From positions 948 through 35,833 of the forward strand of contig DBPS01000056.1 in the NCBI GenBank assembly GCA_002304935.1: 34,886 nucleotides of DNA. Direction: 5' to 3'. This document shows positions 23,059-31,996 of the stretch, one piece after another (the stretch's first letter is position 1; every line of letters begins with the position of its first letter). A program made the translations under genes and the position numbers. The notes below the pieces were generated by a model. It was not told the origin of the DNA. It saw only the letters and a program-made list of their open reading frames with translations, and searched no databases. This stretch comes from Candidatus Humimicrobium oleiphilum (GTDB lineage Bacteria; Actinomycetota; Humimicrobiia; Humimicrobiales; Humimicrobiaceae).

Positions 23059-23458
23059 TGGATTTTAATGCATTGACAGGACATCCATTAAGGCAGATGC
23101 CGCATAAAACACATTTATTCTTGTCAAATTCAATTTCAAAACTATCTTTATTCATCGAAAGTGCATTGCTGAAACAAAGAGAGACACATACTCCGCAATT
23201 AACACAAAGTTCTTTATCAAGAATAATTTCCTGGGTAGCTTCCCTTACCTGAACCCCTTCTTTTTTAAAAAAATTCTTGCACTCTTCGATTTTGTCTTTT
23301 TTCCCTCTTATTTCAAGAAGCATTCTTCCTTCAAGGTTCGGCGTTATCTCAGCACGCAATATATTGAATTCAAGGTCAAAATCCTTGACAACGTGATAGA
23401 CTATTGGTTTTGTAACAACATTTTTTGGAAAGCTGAGGATTAATTTTTCAGAAGCCAT
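23051..23458 (-). CDS. NIL domain plus 2[4Fe-4S] ferredoxin protein (sulfur-transfer partner of DUF39)
   Basis: The protein has 135 residues. Residues 1-75 are a NIL domain (ILSFPKNVVTKPIVYHVVKD, then a second strand pair), a ligand-sensing fold also found at the end of MetN. Residues 80-130 hold two [4Fe-4S] sites: Cys85, Cys88, Cys91, Cys95 and Cys116, Cys119, Cys122, Cys126. The gene overlaps the DUF39 gene by the ATGA junction, so the two are translationally coupled. In Methanosarcina and Desulfovibrio this pair makes homocysteine directly from aspartate semialdehyde and sulfide; the ferredoxin protein is thought to supply electrons to release the sulfur. Confidence 0.92.
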   Translation of the reverse strand: MASEKLILSFPKNVVTKPIVYHVVKDFDLEFNILRAEITPNLEGRMLLEIRGKKDKIEECKNFFKKEGVQVREATQEIILDKELCVNCGVCVSLCFSNALSMNKDSFEIEFDKNKCVLCGICLNGCPVNALKSKI

Positions 23459-24624
23459 CAGATCTCCTCCTCATTTACAATATTTAAAGGTTTGGTAGAT
23501 CCGGATGTAGGTATTTGTGAAACAGGGGAAGTCAAAAGGAAATTATTATCCTTTATCCATTTTTTTAGCAAAAGAGAAATTTCCTTTGCTTTCGGGTAGC
23601 TGGAAATAGAGCCTGTAGGTACTTCTTTTTTATTTATTGTTATTTTGCCTTCCCTTAACTGTTTGTAGTTTACTTTTCCAAAGGTTGGCTTACTTCTCCT
23701 CTGTACAGAATAATCTGATATGCTTACATAAATATCTTCATCTTTTACCTTTAGGTATTCAACCATTTCTTCATCGATTACAGGAATAGGTATTCCTACC
23801 CCGACAAACATGGTAACCCCATAACCTGTGAATATAGCAGCTTTTATAAATTGCGGGCTCATATTTTTTATATCACCTATGAGGGCGAGCGTACCTGCTC
23901 CTCCCAAAGGTACTCCGTTTGGCAGTCTTTCTACTTCCGGGCTATGCTGGGTTCCCTGCCATGCTACAAAACCGGTTCCGCCGCCAAGAAAAATTTTTGT
24001 TCCTATCCCTATGGTTCTGTAATACGGATCATTAAGCAGAGGGCTTAGCTGTCCTGCACTTGAATATGTCACATTTCCGAAATGTGGCAGAAGTTTTCCC
24101 ATATAAGTGTATATTATTTTTCCAGATGAATTGGTTGCAACGGAATAATTCTGATAAGCATTTCTGGGATTAAACAGATATGCCTGGTTTATTGTATTTT
24201 TATTAATATAAGTATTGATTTCTTTTCTTGGATAACAGTCTGTACCATAAGCAGTTGATCTGAGTTTTATGTTTTTGCCAGCGATAAGTTCTTCTATGAC
24301 ATGCGCTCCCCCATAAGCCATGCCTTCACTTTCAGATAACTCTGTTGCACCGATATATGCATCGACTGCTGCGATTCCGGTATAAGCCGGAACATCATTA
24401 AGCCATACCTTTGCCATTTTGATGGGAGGATCGGAATGGCCGAAATTAATAAATGCCCCCGAAGAACACATCGGGCCAAATGTTGCAGTCGTAACCACAT
24501 CGACTTCTCGGGCAGTCTTTTTTATCCCGTTTTCCTGAACATAATCGATTATCTCTTCAGCTGTCAGGACAACCACAGTACCTTTTTTTATTTTTTCATT
24601 TATTTCTTCAATAGTTTTTGGCAT
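23458..24624 (-). CDS. DUF39 homocysteine biosynthesis protein (L-aspartate semialdehyde sulfurtransferase)
   Basis: The protein has 388 residues of the DUF39/COG1900 family. Conserved segments are TIEEINEKIKKGTVVVLTAEE, TTATFGPMCSSGAFINFGHSDPP, LNDVPAYTGIAAVDAYIGATE, YGGAHVIEEL, TAYGTDCYPRKE, FNPRNAYQNYSVATN and GGGTGFVAWQGTQH. Only two cysteines occur, Cys53 and Cys130. From memory they match the two conserved cysteines of the archaeal enzyme that carry the persulfide. The CBS domains of archaeal relatives are absent. The reaction is aspartate semialdehyde plus sulfide to homocysteine, avoiding acyl-homoserine intermediates. It forms an ATGA-coupled operon with the NIL-ferredoxin gene. No clear Shine-Dalgarno precedes the ATG at 24624. 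Confidence 0.93.
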   Translation of the reverse strand: MPKTIEEINEKIKKGTVVVLTAEEIIDYVQENGIKKTAREVDVVTTATFGPMCSSGAFINFGHSDPPIKMAKVWLNDVPAYTGIAAVDAYIGATELSESEGMAYGGAHVIEELIAGKNIKLRSTAYGTDCYPRKEINTYINKNTINQAYLFNPRNAYQNYSVATNSSGKIIYTYMGKLLPHFGNVTYSSAGQLSPLLNDPYYRTIGIGTKIFLGGGTGFVAWQGTQHSPEVERLPNGVPLGGAGTLALIGDIKNMSPQFIKAAIFTGYGVTMFVGVGIPIPVIDEEMVEYLKVKDEDIYVSISDYSVQRRSKPTFGKVNYKQLREGKITINKKEVPTGSISSYPKAKEISLLLKKWIKDNNFLLTSPVSQIPTSGSTKPLNIVNEEEI

Positions 24625-24835
24625 TTTTTTAAATTTAATATCATAAAATTAATTAATCTCTAATATTAAATCATAATTATTAATATTTAAAGATACTTTT
24701 AATCAATAACAAATATTTAGATCCCAGTCACATGTTTATAGATTTTTATTTAGTATTATTATATTATTTTATTAGCAATTGCTTATAATTAATTTCAATA
24801 AATTTTTATATAAAAACATTGGCTTTCTGGATTTT

Positions 24836-25687
24836 ATGAAAAAAATCGCATTCTTTTATACCAAGGGCGGAACCGGCAAAACGACTATCTGCTTTAATTA
24901 CGGATACTATCTTGCAGAAAATAAGAATAAAAGAGTTTTAATGCTTGATTTTGACCCTCAGGTAAATCTTGTTTATTCGTTCGGAAGTGATTATAAAAAC
25001 GATGAAGGAAACAATCTTGAATCAATGCTGCTTGACTTTATAAAAGGCAGAAATGTCCTTCTTGAAGACTATACAATAAAAATAGGCAAGAATTTAACTA
25101 TTCTTCCTACATCCAATAATATATCCGTAATAGATGAATATCTTACAGATTTTCTTGTAAAAAAATCTGTTGAAAAAGGTATTGCACTAAAATCCATGGA
25201 GAGAAATCTCTTATTAAAAGAGATGCTGGACAAAGTGATAAAACCCTGGGAGTTTGATTATGTACTGATTGATTGTCAGCCCAGTTTCTCTCTTCTTTCG
25301 AATACAGCGCTTATTTATGCAGAAAATATTCTGACAGTTTTGAAACCTGAGCCATATTCACTAGTTGATGTGGGATATATGAAAAGAATAATAAATAATC
25401 TTAATAGAAAATATAATACCGATGTTAATATTTCAGGCGTAATAATAAATGCTTTTGAAATCAGAAAAAAGCTGGCATGGGATATTTCAAAAAAGATTGA
25501 GTCAGATTTTGGAGAGGAAACCAGGATCTTCAGGGAAAAAATAAAATTTTTATCACAATACCAAAGCTCGATTTTTCTGGGGAATCAGCCTGTTTTTAAA
25601 ATGTATCCCGGTAGTACCGCTGCAAAGAGCATGTTAAATCTTTTCAGCGAAATTGACAGCATTGTGATTGATTTGATAAATTACTAA
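24836..25687 (+). CDS. ParA/MinD-type ATPase
   Basis: The ATPase has 283 residues of the deviant Walker A class. The P-loop is KGGTGKTTICFNYGYYLAE near the N-terminus, Walker A' is VLMLDFDPQVNLVYSFG, and Walker B is YVLIDCQPSFSLLSNTAL. The C-terminal part has the ParA-type INAFEIRKKLAWDISKKIE segment. The frame could start at TTG 24779, but those 19 extra residues are poorly structured. ATG 24836 places KKIAFFYTKGG at the N-terminus as in the family, so it is preferred. No ParB or parS is visible. A bactofilin gene follows 112 bases downstream on the same strand, which hints at positioning of a bactofilin-based structure or of DNA at a pole. Confidence 0.88.
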   Translation: MKKIAFFYTKGGTGKTTICFNYGYYLAENKNKRVLMLDFDPQVNLVYSFGSDYKNDEGNNLESMLLDFIKGRNVLLEDYTIKIGKNLTILPTSNNISVIDEYLTDFLVKKSVEKGIALKSMERNLLLKEMLDKVIKPWEFDYVLIDCQPSFSLLSNTALIYAENILTVLKPEPYSLVDVGYMKRIINNLNRKYNTDVNISGVIINAFEIRKKLAWDISKKIESDFGEETRIFREKIKFLSQYQSSIFLGNQPVFKMYPGSTAAKSMLNLFSEIDSIVIDLINY

Positions 25688-25799
25688 AGTTTTTATTATT
25701 TTTTTAAAAATATTTTTATAACAGATTATATTTTTATATAATTAAAAAATAATATAGAATAAATGTTAAGCGCAAAAATGTATAAAACAGGGAGGATTC

Positions 25800-26330
25800 A
25801 TGAGTTTAGGTGGCAATGCTTTTTCAGCTATTGATCTGGGTTCAGAAAATGACTATGTGGGACCGGAACAGTCAAAGACGCTCCTTACCATAAGAGGAGA
25901 TTCAGCAAAAATAGAAGGAAAACTAATTATTTCGAAATCAATAGAAATTGATTGTGAAGTACATGGTGAGCTTGTTGTAGACGGTCAGCTTAAAATACAA
26001 AATTCAGGATATGTTAATGCTGATGTAAAAACTATTGACGCAGTTGTTACAGGTGTTTATGAAGGAAATATGGAAGCAAGCGGAAATGTTCAGATTACTG
26101 AATCCGGAAGAGTGAATGGTAATATAAAAACTGACTCACTTATTATTGAAAAGGGCGGGATCTTCAGTGGAAATGTTGTAAGAATTTCTTCAGAAACTGA
26201 AAAAAAAAATGAAGTAAAAGAAACTTCTGAGAGTTCAATAAATCTGACTGATGAAATAATAAACGAAGAAGTAGCTGAATCTGAATATGAAGTTCAGGAA
26301 GAAAAAGAAGAAGATACTCTGGAGCTATAA
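25800..26330 (+). CDS. Bactofilin
   Basis: The protein has 176 residues of the DUF583 (bactofilin) family of polymer-forming cytoskeletal proteins. The central beta-helix spans residues about 25-125 with repeats such as IRGDSAKIEGKLIISKSIE, CEVHGELVVDGQLKIQNSGY, GVYEGNMEASGNVQITESGR and GGIFSGNV. The N-terminal tail is short and the C-terminal tail is acidic and disordered (EEVAESEYEVQEEKEEDTLEL). Bactofilins polymerise without nucleotide and act as membrane-attached scaffolds in cell shape, polarity and chromosome placement. The GGAGG site before the ATG is strong. It follows a ParA ATPase, as in systems where bactofilin and ParA-like proteins work together. Confidence 0.93.
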   Translation: MSLGGNAFSAIDLGSENDYVGPEQSKTLLTIRGDSAKIEGKLIISKSIEIDCEVHGELVVDGQLKIQNSGYVNADVKTIDAVVTGVYEGNMEASGNVQITESGRVNGNIKTDSLIIEKGGIFSGNVVRISSETEKKNEVKETSESSINLTDEIINEEVAESEYEVQEEKEEDTLEL

Positions 26331-26460
26331 ATAATTTAAAGATCAATTTTAATTAACAGGCATTTTTATAAATCAGCGCCAATTATACTGGCTGCTTACT
26401 AAGTATTGTTATTTAAAATCATTTATTAAAATTATTATTTAAAGTTAATCGGGTGAAAAA

Positions 26461-26679
26461 ATGGCATTGAATCCAAGAATTAAAAATCCTCTTATTCTTA
26501 GCATTGTAGCTACTGTATTTCTTGTTCCGGTTCTTATCCTTTCAAGATATATTTTCCAATCTCAGTTATCATGTGTCCCGAACGGGATAATCTGGGCAGT
26601 GATAAGCGTTACGACAGTTATTTATTTTATTCTTATTTTTTTAGTTTTTCTTTATTACGGAAGTCTTGGAAAAAAATAA
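26461..26679 (+). CDS. Small two-span membrane protein
   Basis: The protein has 72 residues, with two hydrophobic segments at about 11-30 (ILSIVATVFLVPVLILSRYI) and 43-66 (IWAVISVTTVIYFILIFLVF). The N-terminus and the end are basic (NPRIKN; SLGKK). I recognise no family. A GGGTGAAAAAATG arrangement gives a moderate ribosome-binding site. The last 14 bases overlap the UPF0280 gene, so it is probably translated together with it. Confidence 0.65.
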   Translation: MALNPRIKNPLILSIVATVFLVPVLILSRYIFQSQLSCVPNGIIWAVISVTTVIYFILIFLVFLYYGSLGKK

Positions 26680-27433
26680 AAATTTATTCATAGAAAAGAT
26701 TTTTGCTGACAGTCTTTATATTGATAAAGATATTTACAGGATTAATGTTACAGCCAAAGCAGAATTTTCCTGGAAGGTTTCATATAAGTATTCAGATCTG
26801 TTTATTTCCAGCAGCAAAGATATTTCGCCTTTTATCTCAGACAGGATAGTTGATTTTTATAATATTATTGAGAAAGAGATAAAGGAAAATCCAAATTTTG
26901 AGAAATCTTTTGTTCCCCTAAGCAGTATTTCTTCAGAGAACTGGATTATTTCAGAAATGAACAAAGCTTCCAAAACTTTCAATGTCGGTCCCATGGCAGC
27001 AGTTGCAGGTTCTTTGTGCGAATTTATAAGCAGGGATATACAAAATAGTGTCAGATATCTGATGATTGAAAATGGCGGGGATGTTTATATAAAAAGCAGC
27101 AAAGATGCCGTAATATCTGTATTTTTTAAAAATAATTACTTTAGGAACGGACTGAAGTTAAAAGTTGAAAAAAAACTATTACCCTGTGGCATTGCTTCTT
27201 CTTCAGGGACATTCGGTCATTCAGTTAGCCTGGGCAAAAGCGATATAGCACTGGTTCTTGCAGAAAATGCTATTGTTGCTGATGCAGCTGCAACAGCTTT
27301 TGCCAATTCAATAAAAAGCAAGACAGATTTGGAAAAAGCAGTAAATTTAATGAAAGACAAAAAAGGAATACTCGGTCTTCTGGCTGTAAAAGATGAAATG
27401 ATTGCAATATACGGACAAATTAAACTAGTCTGA
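26666..27433 (+). CDS. UPF0280 (COG2122, ApbE-like) protein
   Basis: The protein has 255 residues. Family motifs are FNVGPMAAVAGSLCEFI, YLMIENGGDVYIKSSKDAVISVFF, LPCGIASSSGTFGHSVSLGKSDIALVLAEN and ADAAATAFANSI. This family is related in fold to ApbE flavin transferases but lacks the usual metal site. To my knowledge a COG2122 protein (MA1715) is needed for efficient sulfide assimilation in Methanosarcina, alongside the DUF39 and NIL-ferredoxin proteins. That fits the gene pair 3 kb away here. The start is TTG at 26666, overlapping the upstream small membrane protein by 14 bases, with GGAAG close upstream; the next ATG would remove half the domain. Confidence 0.9.
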   Translation: MEKNKNLFIEKIFADSLYIDKDIYRINVTAKAEFSWKVSYKYSDLFISSSKDISPFISDRIVDFYNIIEKEIKENPNFEKSFVPLSSISSENWIISEMNKASKTFNVGPMAAVAGSLCEFISRDIQNSVRYLMIENGGDVYIKSSKDAVISVFFKNNYFRNGLKLKVEKKLLPCGIASSSGTFGHSVSLGKSDIALVLAENAIVADAAATAFANSIKSKTDLEKAVNLMKDKKGILGLLAVKDEMIAIYGQIKLV

Positions 27434-27477
27434 TTTCTCTGCAGAAATGATTAATAATTAATGACGGCTAAAAAGGG

Positions 27478-27975
27478 TCATCTTAAAAGGCTGCTTTTCA
27501 GGCTGCTTTCCGGTACCCTGTCCTGTGGTCTTTGCTGATTGTAGGGCATGCCGGAATTTTCAGGTATAGGGGACTTTTTTTCTTCCAGCTGCTTTATTTC
27601 AAATATTTTCTGATCTTCGGAAATAGCGCTTTCACCTTTGAAGATTCCGCCTTTTTCAATTGTAAGCATTGCATCTTTCTGAATAAGGTTCCCGACAAAT
27701 TTTCCAGTAGAAGTAATTTCAACTTCCCCAGAAGCAATCATATTGCCTTTGAAATTGCCGGCTATAGTAGCATCCTTTGTTTTGATCCTTGCTTCAACCT
27801 TACCTTCTTTTCCGATTATCAGTTCTTTTTCAGCAGTTATTTCTCCTGTTACTCTGCCATCTATTCTTGTTATTCCCGGAGAAAAAAGACTACCGTTGAT
27901 AACCACTCCTTCTCCGATAATCGTCAGAGTTTTATTATTGTTTGCTATAGAATCAATATCTTTTTTTGAGAACAT
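27478..27975 (-). CDS. Bactofilin (second copy)
   Basis: The bactofilin has 165 residues. The beta-helix covers residues about 15-115 with units TIIGEGVVINGSLFSPGITR, DGRVTGEITAEKELIIGKEG, GNFKGNMIASGEVEITSTGK and EKGGIFKGES. The C-terminal tail (from about 120) is Pro/Gln/Ser-rich and disordered (NSGMPYNQQRPQDRVPESS). It is convergent with the UPF0280 gene, 44 bases away. It differs from the first copy in tail type: disordered Pro/Gln here, acidic there. Two co-located bactofilins with different tails suggest a mixed filament or two positions. A GGTG site lies six bases before the ATG. Confidence 0.92.
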   Translation of the reverse strand: MFSKKDIDSIANNNKTLTIIGEGVVINGSLFSPGITRIDGRVTGEITAEKELIIGKEGKVEARIKTKDATIAGNFKGNMIASGEVEITSTGKFVGNLIQKDAMLTIEKGGIFKGESAISEDQKIFEIKQLEEKKSPIPENSGMPYNQQRPQDRVPESSLKSSLLR

Positions 27976-28265
27976 TTTTTCACCTTATCTTAACTTGGTA
28001 AATAACCTCAGGATTAATAATAAAATATTAAAGTACAACAAGCAAAATTAAAACTTAAAAAGACAGATAAAAGATTATAACATTATTTTATATAAAATGT
28101 TAATTACAAAAAAATATGATTCATTAATTTTTTGCTGAATTCTTTTAAAGACTTTATATTACTGTTTAGATTTAGTTATAAAAACATTTACATAACAATA
28201 TTTTATTTTTAAAATGTTTAAAACATTTGAGGAAAACAAATCAAAATAACAATCAGGGATGTCCA

Positions 28266-30119
28266 ATGGAGAAGAATTTTAAGAAATCGCATATTCCGCA
28301 CAAGATTTCGTTTTTATCAAAAATATGGATAATACTTTTGACAATAACATTAATATCTGTTTTTTCATGCAGCCAGATAGGATTTCTAAACAATAATGGA
28401 AAATTCAAAAATGGTAATCCTTCAGACAATGTACAGAATTCTCAGGAATCCGGAAAAAATCTGCAGGAAGATGAAAAAACTGAATCTGTTTTGGAAAAAC
28501 CCGGAAAGCAAGAAAAAGAAGTAATTTTATTAAAATTAAGCAGATTTGTACCGGATTTTATTTCTGCAATATTAAAACACAGGGCAAGAGAATTATTCGA
28601 AGATGTTGTTTTCATAGAGGAAGAAGTCAGGCCTGCATCAGAATCCACAGTTATGGAAGAGGGGCAAAAAGAAGTAGAAATAAGTGTTGATATTACAAAA
28701 AATGATAAAAGTGCAAATAATTATATTGTTTTCTGTGCTGTCAGTAACTTTTTTTCTGCAAAAGATAATATTAGTTTTGAAGAAATTGAAAGCTTGCTGA
28801 CCGGTTCTGACGATAAAAATGAGGACAATGCCGATAATCAGGAGAATAGTGAAATCCAGGATATAAATACAGTTAATAAGACAAGACTTTATATCTCTAA
28901 TGATATTGGGGATATTTTTAAGAAATTTTATGGCGAAATCGAAAATGAGGATGTAATTTTTGCAGACTATTCAGATATTATAAATGAGATATCACAAGAT
29001 ACCGAAGCCATTGCCATTATTGCTTTTGATAATCTGAAAAAAGATTTAAAAGTTTTAAATATCGATAACAAATCAATTTTTAGCAAAGAGTTCTCATATC
29101 CTGATTACCCTTTATCTTTTTCGGTAAGTTTCAGTTGTGAAAATAAAGACTATGCTTTAAAGATTAAGGAAGATTTCGAAAAAGATTTTTATTCGAATAT
29201 GGACCCTCAAAAACTGGCAACAGTAAATATGACAGGTGTTACAGCACTTGTACGGGGTGTTGCAAACAGAATGGACAGAGAGGGGATTTTATATCCTGCA
29301 GAAAAAATAGCCCAGACATTGCAGGATGCTGACATAACCCATATAAGCAATGAAATCTCATTTAAGGAAAATTGTAATGCCGGACAAAGCGGAACTGTTT
29401 TTTGCAGCAAACCTGAGTATATCGAACTGCTGGAATTTGTCGGCACAGACGTAGTTGAACTTACTGGTAATCACCTGAATGATTATGGTTATGAGTACCT
29501 TGAAGATACTATTAATATGTATGATGAAGAAGGATGGAAATATTTCGGGGGTGGCATGAACCTCGGACTTTCAAAACATCCTGCTTTGTTTGAAATAAAC
29601 GGCAACAGGATAGCTTTTCTGGGGTTTAACCAGTTTGGTCCCTCTTATGACTGGGCGACAAAAACACAGGCAGGTTCAGCCCCTCCTGACAATCCTTTTT
29701 ATATCTCAGAGATAAAAAGACTAAAGGATGCAGGATATAATGTTATCTTTACTTTTCAATACGAAGAAGCATATCAGTACTCCCCGCTTGACTACCAGGT
29801 TGATGACTTCAGGGTAATGAGAGATGCCGGGGCTGATATTATAAGCGGGAGCCAGGCGCATCATCCTATGGGATTGGAATTAAACAATGAAGGCCTTATC
29901 TGTTACGGTCTTGGCAATCTGTTTTTTGACCAGATGCAGTCACTGGGAACAAGGCAGGGGTTTATTGCCAGGCATATATTTTATAATAATAAACATATAA
30001 GCACACAGATAATTCCGACAATGATTGAAGATTATTGCCAGCCAAGGCTTATGGAAGATTCCGAAAGAGAAGATTTTTTAAATACCATATTTAATAAAAG
30101 CATAAGACCTGATAGCTAG
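28266..30119 (+). CDS. CapA-family lipoprotein (first of tandem pair)
   Basis: The protein has 617 residues from ATG 28266, chosen over TTG 28227 because AGGGA lies six bases upstream. Residues about 20-38 are a lipoprotein signal with lipobox SVFSC, then an Asn/Gln/Glu-rich linker. Residues about 90-310 resemble a periplasmic-binding-type domain (IVFCAVSNFFSAKDNISFEEI, IAIIAFDNLKKDLKVLNID, SYPDYPLSF). The C-terminal 290 residues are the CapA (PGA_cap) metallophosphoesterase-like domain with MTGVTALVRG, ISNEISF, LTGNHLNDYG, SGSQAHHPMG and YGLGNLFFDQ. CapA proteins take part in poly-gamma-glutamate or other capsule polymer export, but many have unknown substrates. The second copy follows at 30169. 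Confidence 0.85.
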   Translation: MEKNFKKSHIPHKISFLSKIWIILLTITLISVFSCSQIGFLNNNGKFKNGNPSDNVQNSQESGKNLQEDEKTESVLEKPGKQEKEVILLKLSRFVPDFISAILKHRARELFEDVVFIEEEVRPASESTVMEEGQKEVEISVDITKNDKSANNYIVFCAVSNFFSAKDNISFEEIESLLTGSDDKNEDNADNQENSEIQDINTVNKTRLYISNDIGDIFKKFYGEIENEDVIFADYSDIINEISQDTEAIAIIAFDNLKKDLKVLNIDNKSIFSKEFSYPDYPLSFSVSFSCENKDYALKIKEDFEKDFYSNMDPQKLATVNMTGVTALVRGVANRMDREGILYPAEKIAQTLQDADITHISNEISFKENCNAGQSGTVFCSKPEYIELLEFVGTDVVELTGNHLNDYGYEYLEDTINMYDEEGWKYFGGGMNLGLSKHPALFEINGNRIAFLGFNQFGPSYDWATKTQAGSAPPDNPFYISEIKRLKDAGYNVIFTFQYEEAYQYSPLDYQVDDFRVMRDAGADIISGSQAHHPMGLELNNEGLICYGLGNLFFDQMQSLGTRQGFIARHIFYNNKHISTQIIPTMIEDYCQPRLMEDSEREDFLNTIFNKSIRPDS

Positions 30120-30168
30120 GACTTTTAGATTGATTGATAGGAAATAGCAGGTTAAAGGCAGGGTATAA

Positions 30169-31986
30169 GTGAAAAAACAAATATTGAAAAAATTTTTATT
30201 TATAATTATCCTTTCATTTTTTACTATTTCTTTAATGGCATCCTGTCAGCAGATAAAAAATACTCCTGGCATTGATGGCAAATCAGATAATGAATTATTA
30301 CAAAGCGGATTACCGGATGATCTAGATGAAGATAACGTCTCGCAGGATAATGTAAATGGCAGCCAGACTCTGCAGGCAGATGATAACGACGATCCTGAAA
30401 ATTCCCCTGAAAGCAATATAAAGGAAATAAGTTATTACATTTCCGGACTTATTCCCGGAGAGATCAGCTTATTAATTTCAGATAGCATTGACAAAGCCTC
30501 TCTTGGATATGAAAAAATTAAAATCAAACAAATATTTAATGAAGAAGATATTGCATATGCCGGCTTTGATATTGATTTTAATGACTATGGAGAAAAAACA
30601 GAAAATAAGATAGGGAATTATATTCTTGCTTTTGTAAGCGGTTTCTATAATTGTAATGACGGTGTTGTTTTTGAAGATTTTTTAAAGTTCTGGAACGGAG
30701 AATCTGCTGTTTTTCCTAATATCACTGATTCACCTGAAGATTCGGACATGGTCATTGAAGAAAGGATTTATAAAATACTTGCGAAAGTATTCGGAGAGTT
30801 TAAAGGCAGAAATATCAAAAAAGTTTCAAGCCAGGAAGAATTGTCCGATATTCTTTTTAATGATAAAAACACTTTTTCAGTAATCCCTTTTGAAAATATT
30901 GAAAAAGAATTCAAGGTATTTGAGATTGATTCTGTTTCAGTTTTTGATAAAAATGAGGGCAGTCTGGGGAATTACCCGCTGGAACTTGAAATAACGGCAA
31001 GCGTTAATGCTGATGATGATCTGACAAATATCTTAAAAAATATTAATTATGAGTCAATCACTAATAAAGATGAAAATAGCTTAACGACTTTAATGATGAC
31101 TGGTTGTACCGCTCTGGTAAGGGGAACAGCTTCAAAAATGGAGCAGAAGGGCATCACTTATCCCGGAGGAAAAATTGCAGATACTTTAAAAAGTGCTGAT
31201 TTAACACATATAAGCAATGAAATAACTTTTGTTGAAGGTAATCCGAGGGATAAGGAGGATAGGATCATCTTTAGCAGTGACCCTAAATATATTGAACTTC
31301 TTAGATTTGTTGGCACAGATGTTGTTGAACTTACCGGTAACCATATGAATGATTATGGACCGAAATGGATGGTGTATACGCTTGAAATGTATGAAAAAGA
31401 AGGATGGCAGTTTTTTGCGGGAGGAAGAAATCTGCAGGAGTCCTATAAACCAGCCAGATTTGATGTAAATGGCAATAAAATAGCATTTTTGGGATGCAAC
31501 CAGTTCGGGCCAGAGTCTTACTGGGCAACAGATGATAAAGCCGGAGCAGCTCCTCCCAATTATGATGATTATGCAGAAATAATAACTGAATTAAAAAAGG
31601 AAGGATACATAGTTATATTTACTTTTTCACATCAGGAAATTTATGACTATACTCCTTCATCAGGACAGATAGAGGATTTCAGGAGAATGGCAGATGCTGG
31701 TGCAGATATAGTAAGCGGAAGCCAGGCCCACCACCCTCAGGCAATAGAGTTTTACAATGACAGTCTTATCTTTTATGGCCTTGGAAATCTCTTTTTTGAT
31801 CAGATGAAGTCTCTGGGAACAAGACAGGGAATGATAGCAAAGCATATATTCTATAAAGGCAGGCATATAAATACAGTTATAATCACTACTATGCTTGAAG
31901 ATTATTGCCAGCCAAGGCTGACAGACGAAGCTGAAAGATATGATATACTTTATAATGTTTTTAAAGCAAGCGATTTAAAACAGTGA
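30169..31986 (+). CDS. CapA-family lipoprotein (second of tandem pair)
   Basis: The 605-residue protein is a paralogue of the upstream gene. It has a lipoprotein signal with lipobox LMASC, an acidic Asn/Asp/Glu linker, a binding-protein-like region (YILAFVSGFYNCNDGVVFEDF, FSVIPFENIEKEFKVFEID, GNYPLELEIT), and the CapA domain with MTGCTALVRG, SNEITF, LTGNHMNDYG, SGSQAHHPQA and YGLGNLFFDQ. The CapA halves are clearly more alike than the N-terminal halves. The start is GTG with GCAGGG upstream. The gap to the first copy is 49 bases and to tatC only 10, so capA-capA-tatC is probably one transcript. Substrate unknown. Confidence 0.87.
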   Translation: MKKQILKKFLFIIILSFFTISLMASCQQIKNTPGIDGKSDNELLQSGLPDDLDEDNVSQDNVNGSQTLQADDNDDPENSPESNIKEISYYISGLIPGEISLLISDSIDKASLGYEKIKIKQIFNEEDIAYAGFDIDFNDYGEKTENKIGNYILAFVSGFYNCNDGVVFEDFLKFWNGESAVFPNITDSPEDSDMVIEERIYKILAKVFGEFKGRNIKKVSSQEELSDILFNDKNTFSVIPFENIEKEFKVFEIDSVSVFDKNEGSLGNYPLELEITASVNADDDLTNILKNINYESITNKDENSLTTLMMTGCTALVRGTASKMEQKGITYPGGKIADTLKSADLTHISNEITFVEGNPRDKEDRIIFSSDPKYIELLRFVGTDVVELTGNHMNDYGPKWMVYTLEMYEKEGWQFFAGGRNLQESYKPARFDVNGNKIAFLGCNQFGPESYWATDDKAGAAPPNYDDYAEIITELKKEGYIVIFTFSHQEIYDYTPSSGQIEDFRRMADAGADIVSGSQAHHPQAIEFYNDSLIFYGLGNLFFDQMKSLGTRQGMIAKHIFYKGRHINTVIITTMLEDYCQPRLTDEAERYDILYNVFKASDLKQ

Positions 31987-31996
31987 AAAGAAAATA

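Noticed and set aside
24779..24835. TTG start and 19-residue N-terminal extension of the ParA protein
   Set aside because: The P-loop of ParA proteins lies near the N-terminus. ATG 24836 fits this, and the extra residues have no family support.
24836..26330. ParA as part of a plasmid partition locus
   Set aside because: No ParB, no centromere-like repeats and no replication gene are nearby, and the neighbours are chromosomal.
28227..28265. TTG start of the first CapA lipoprotein
   Set aside because: ATG 28266 has a better placed AGGGA site and gives a normal lipoprotein signal length.
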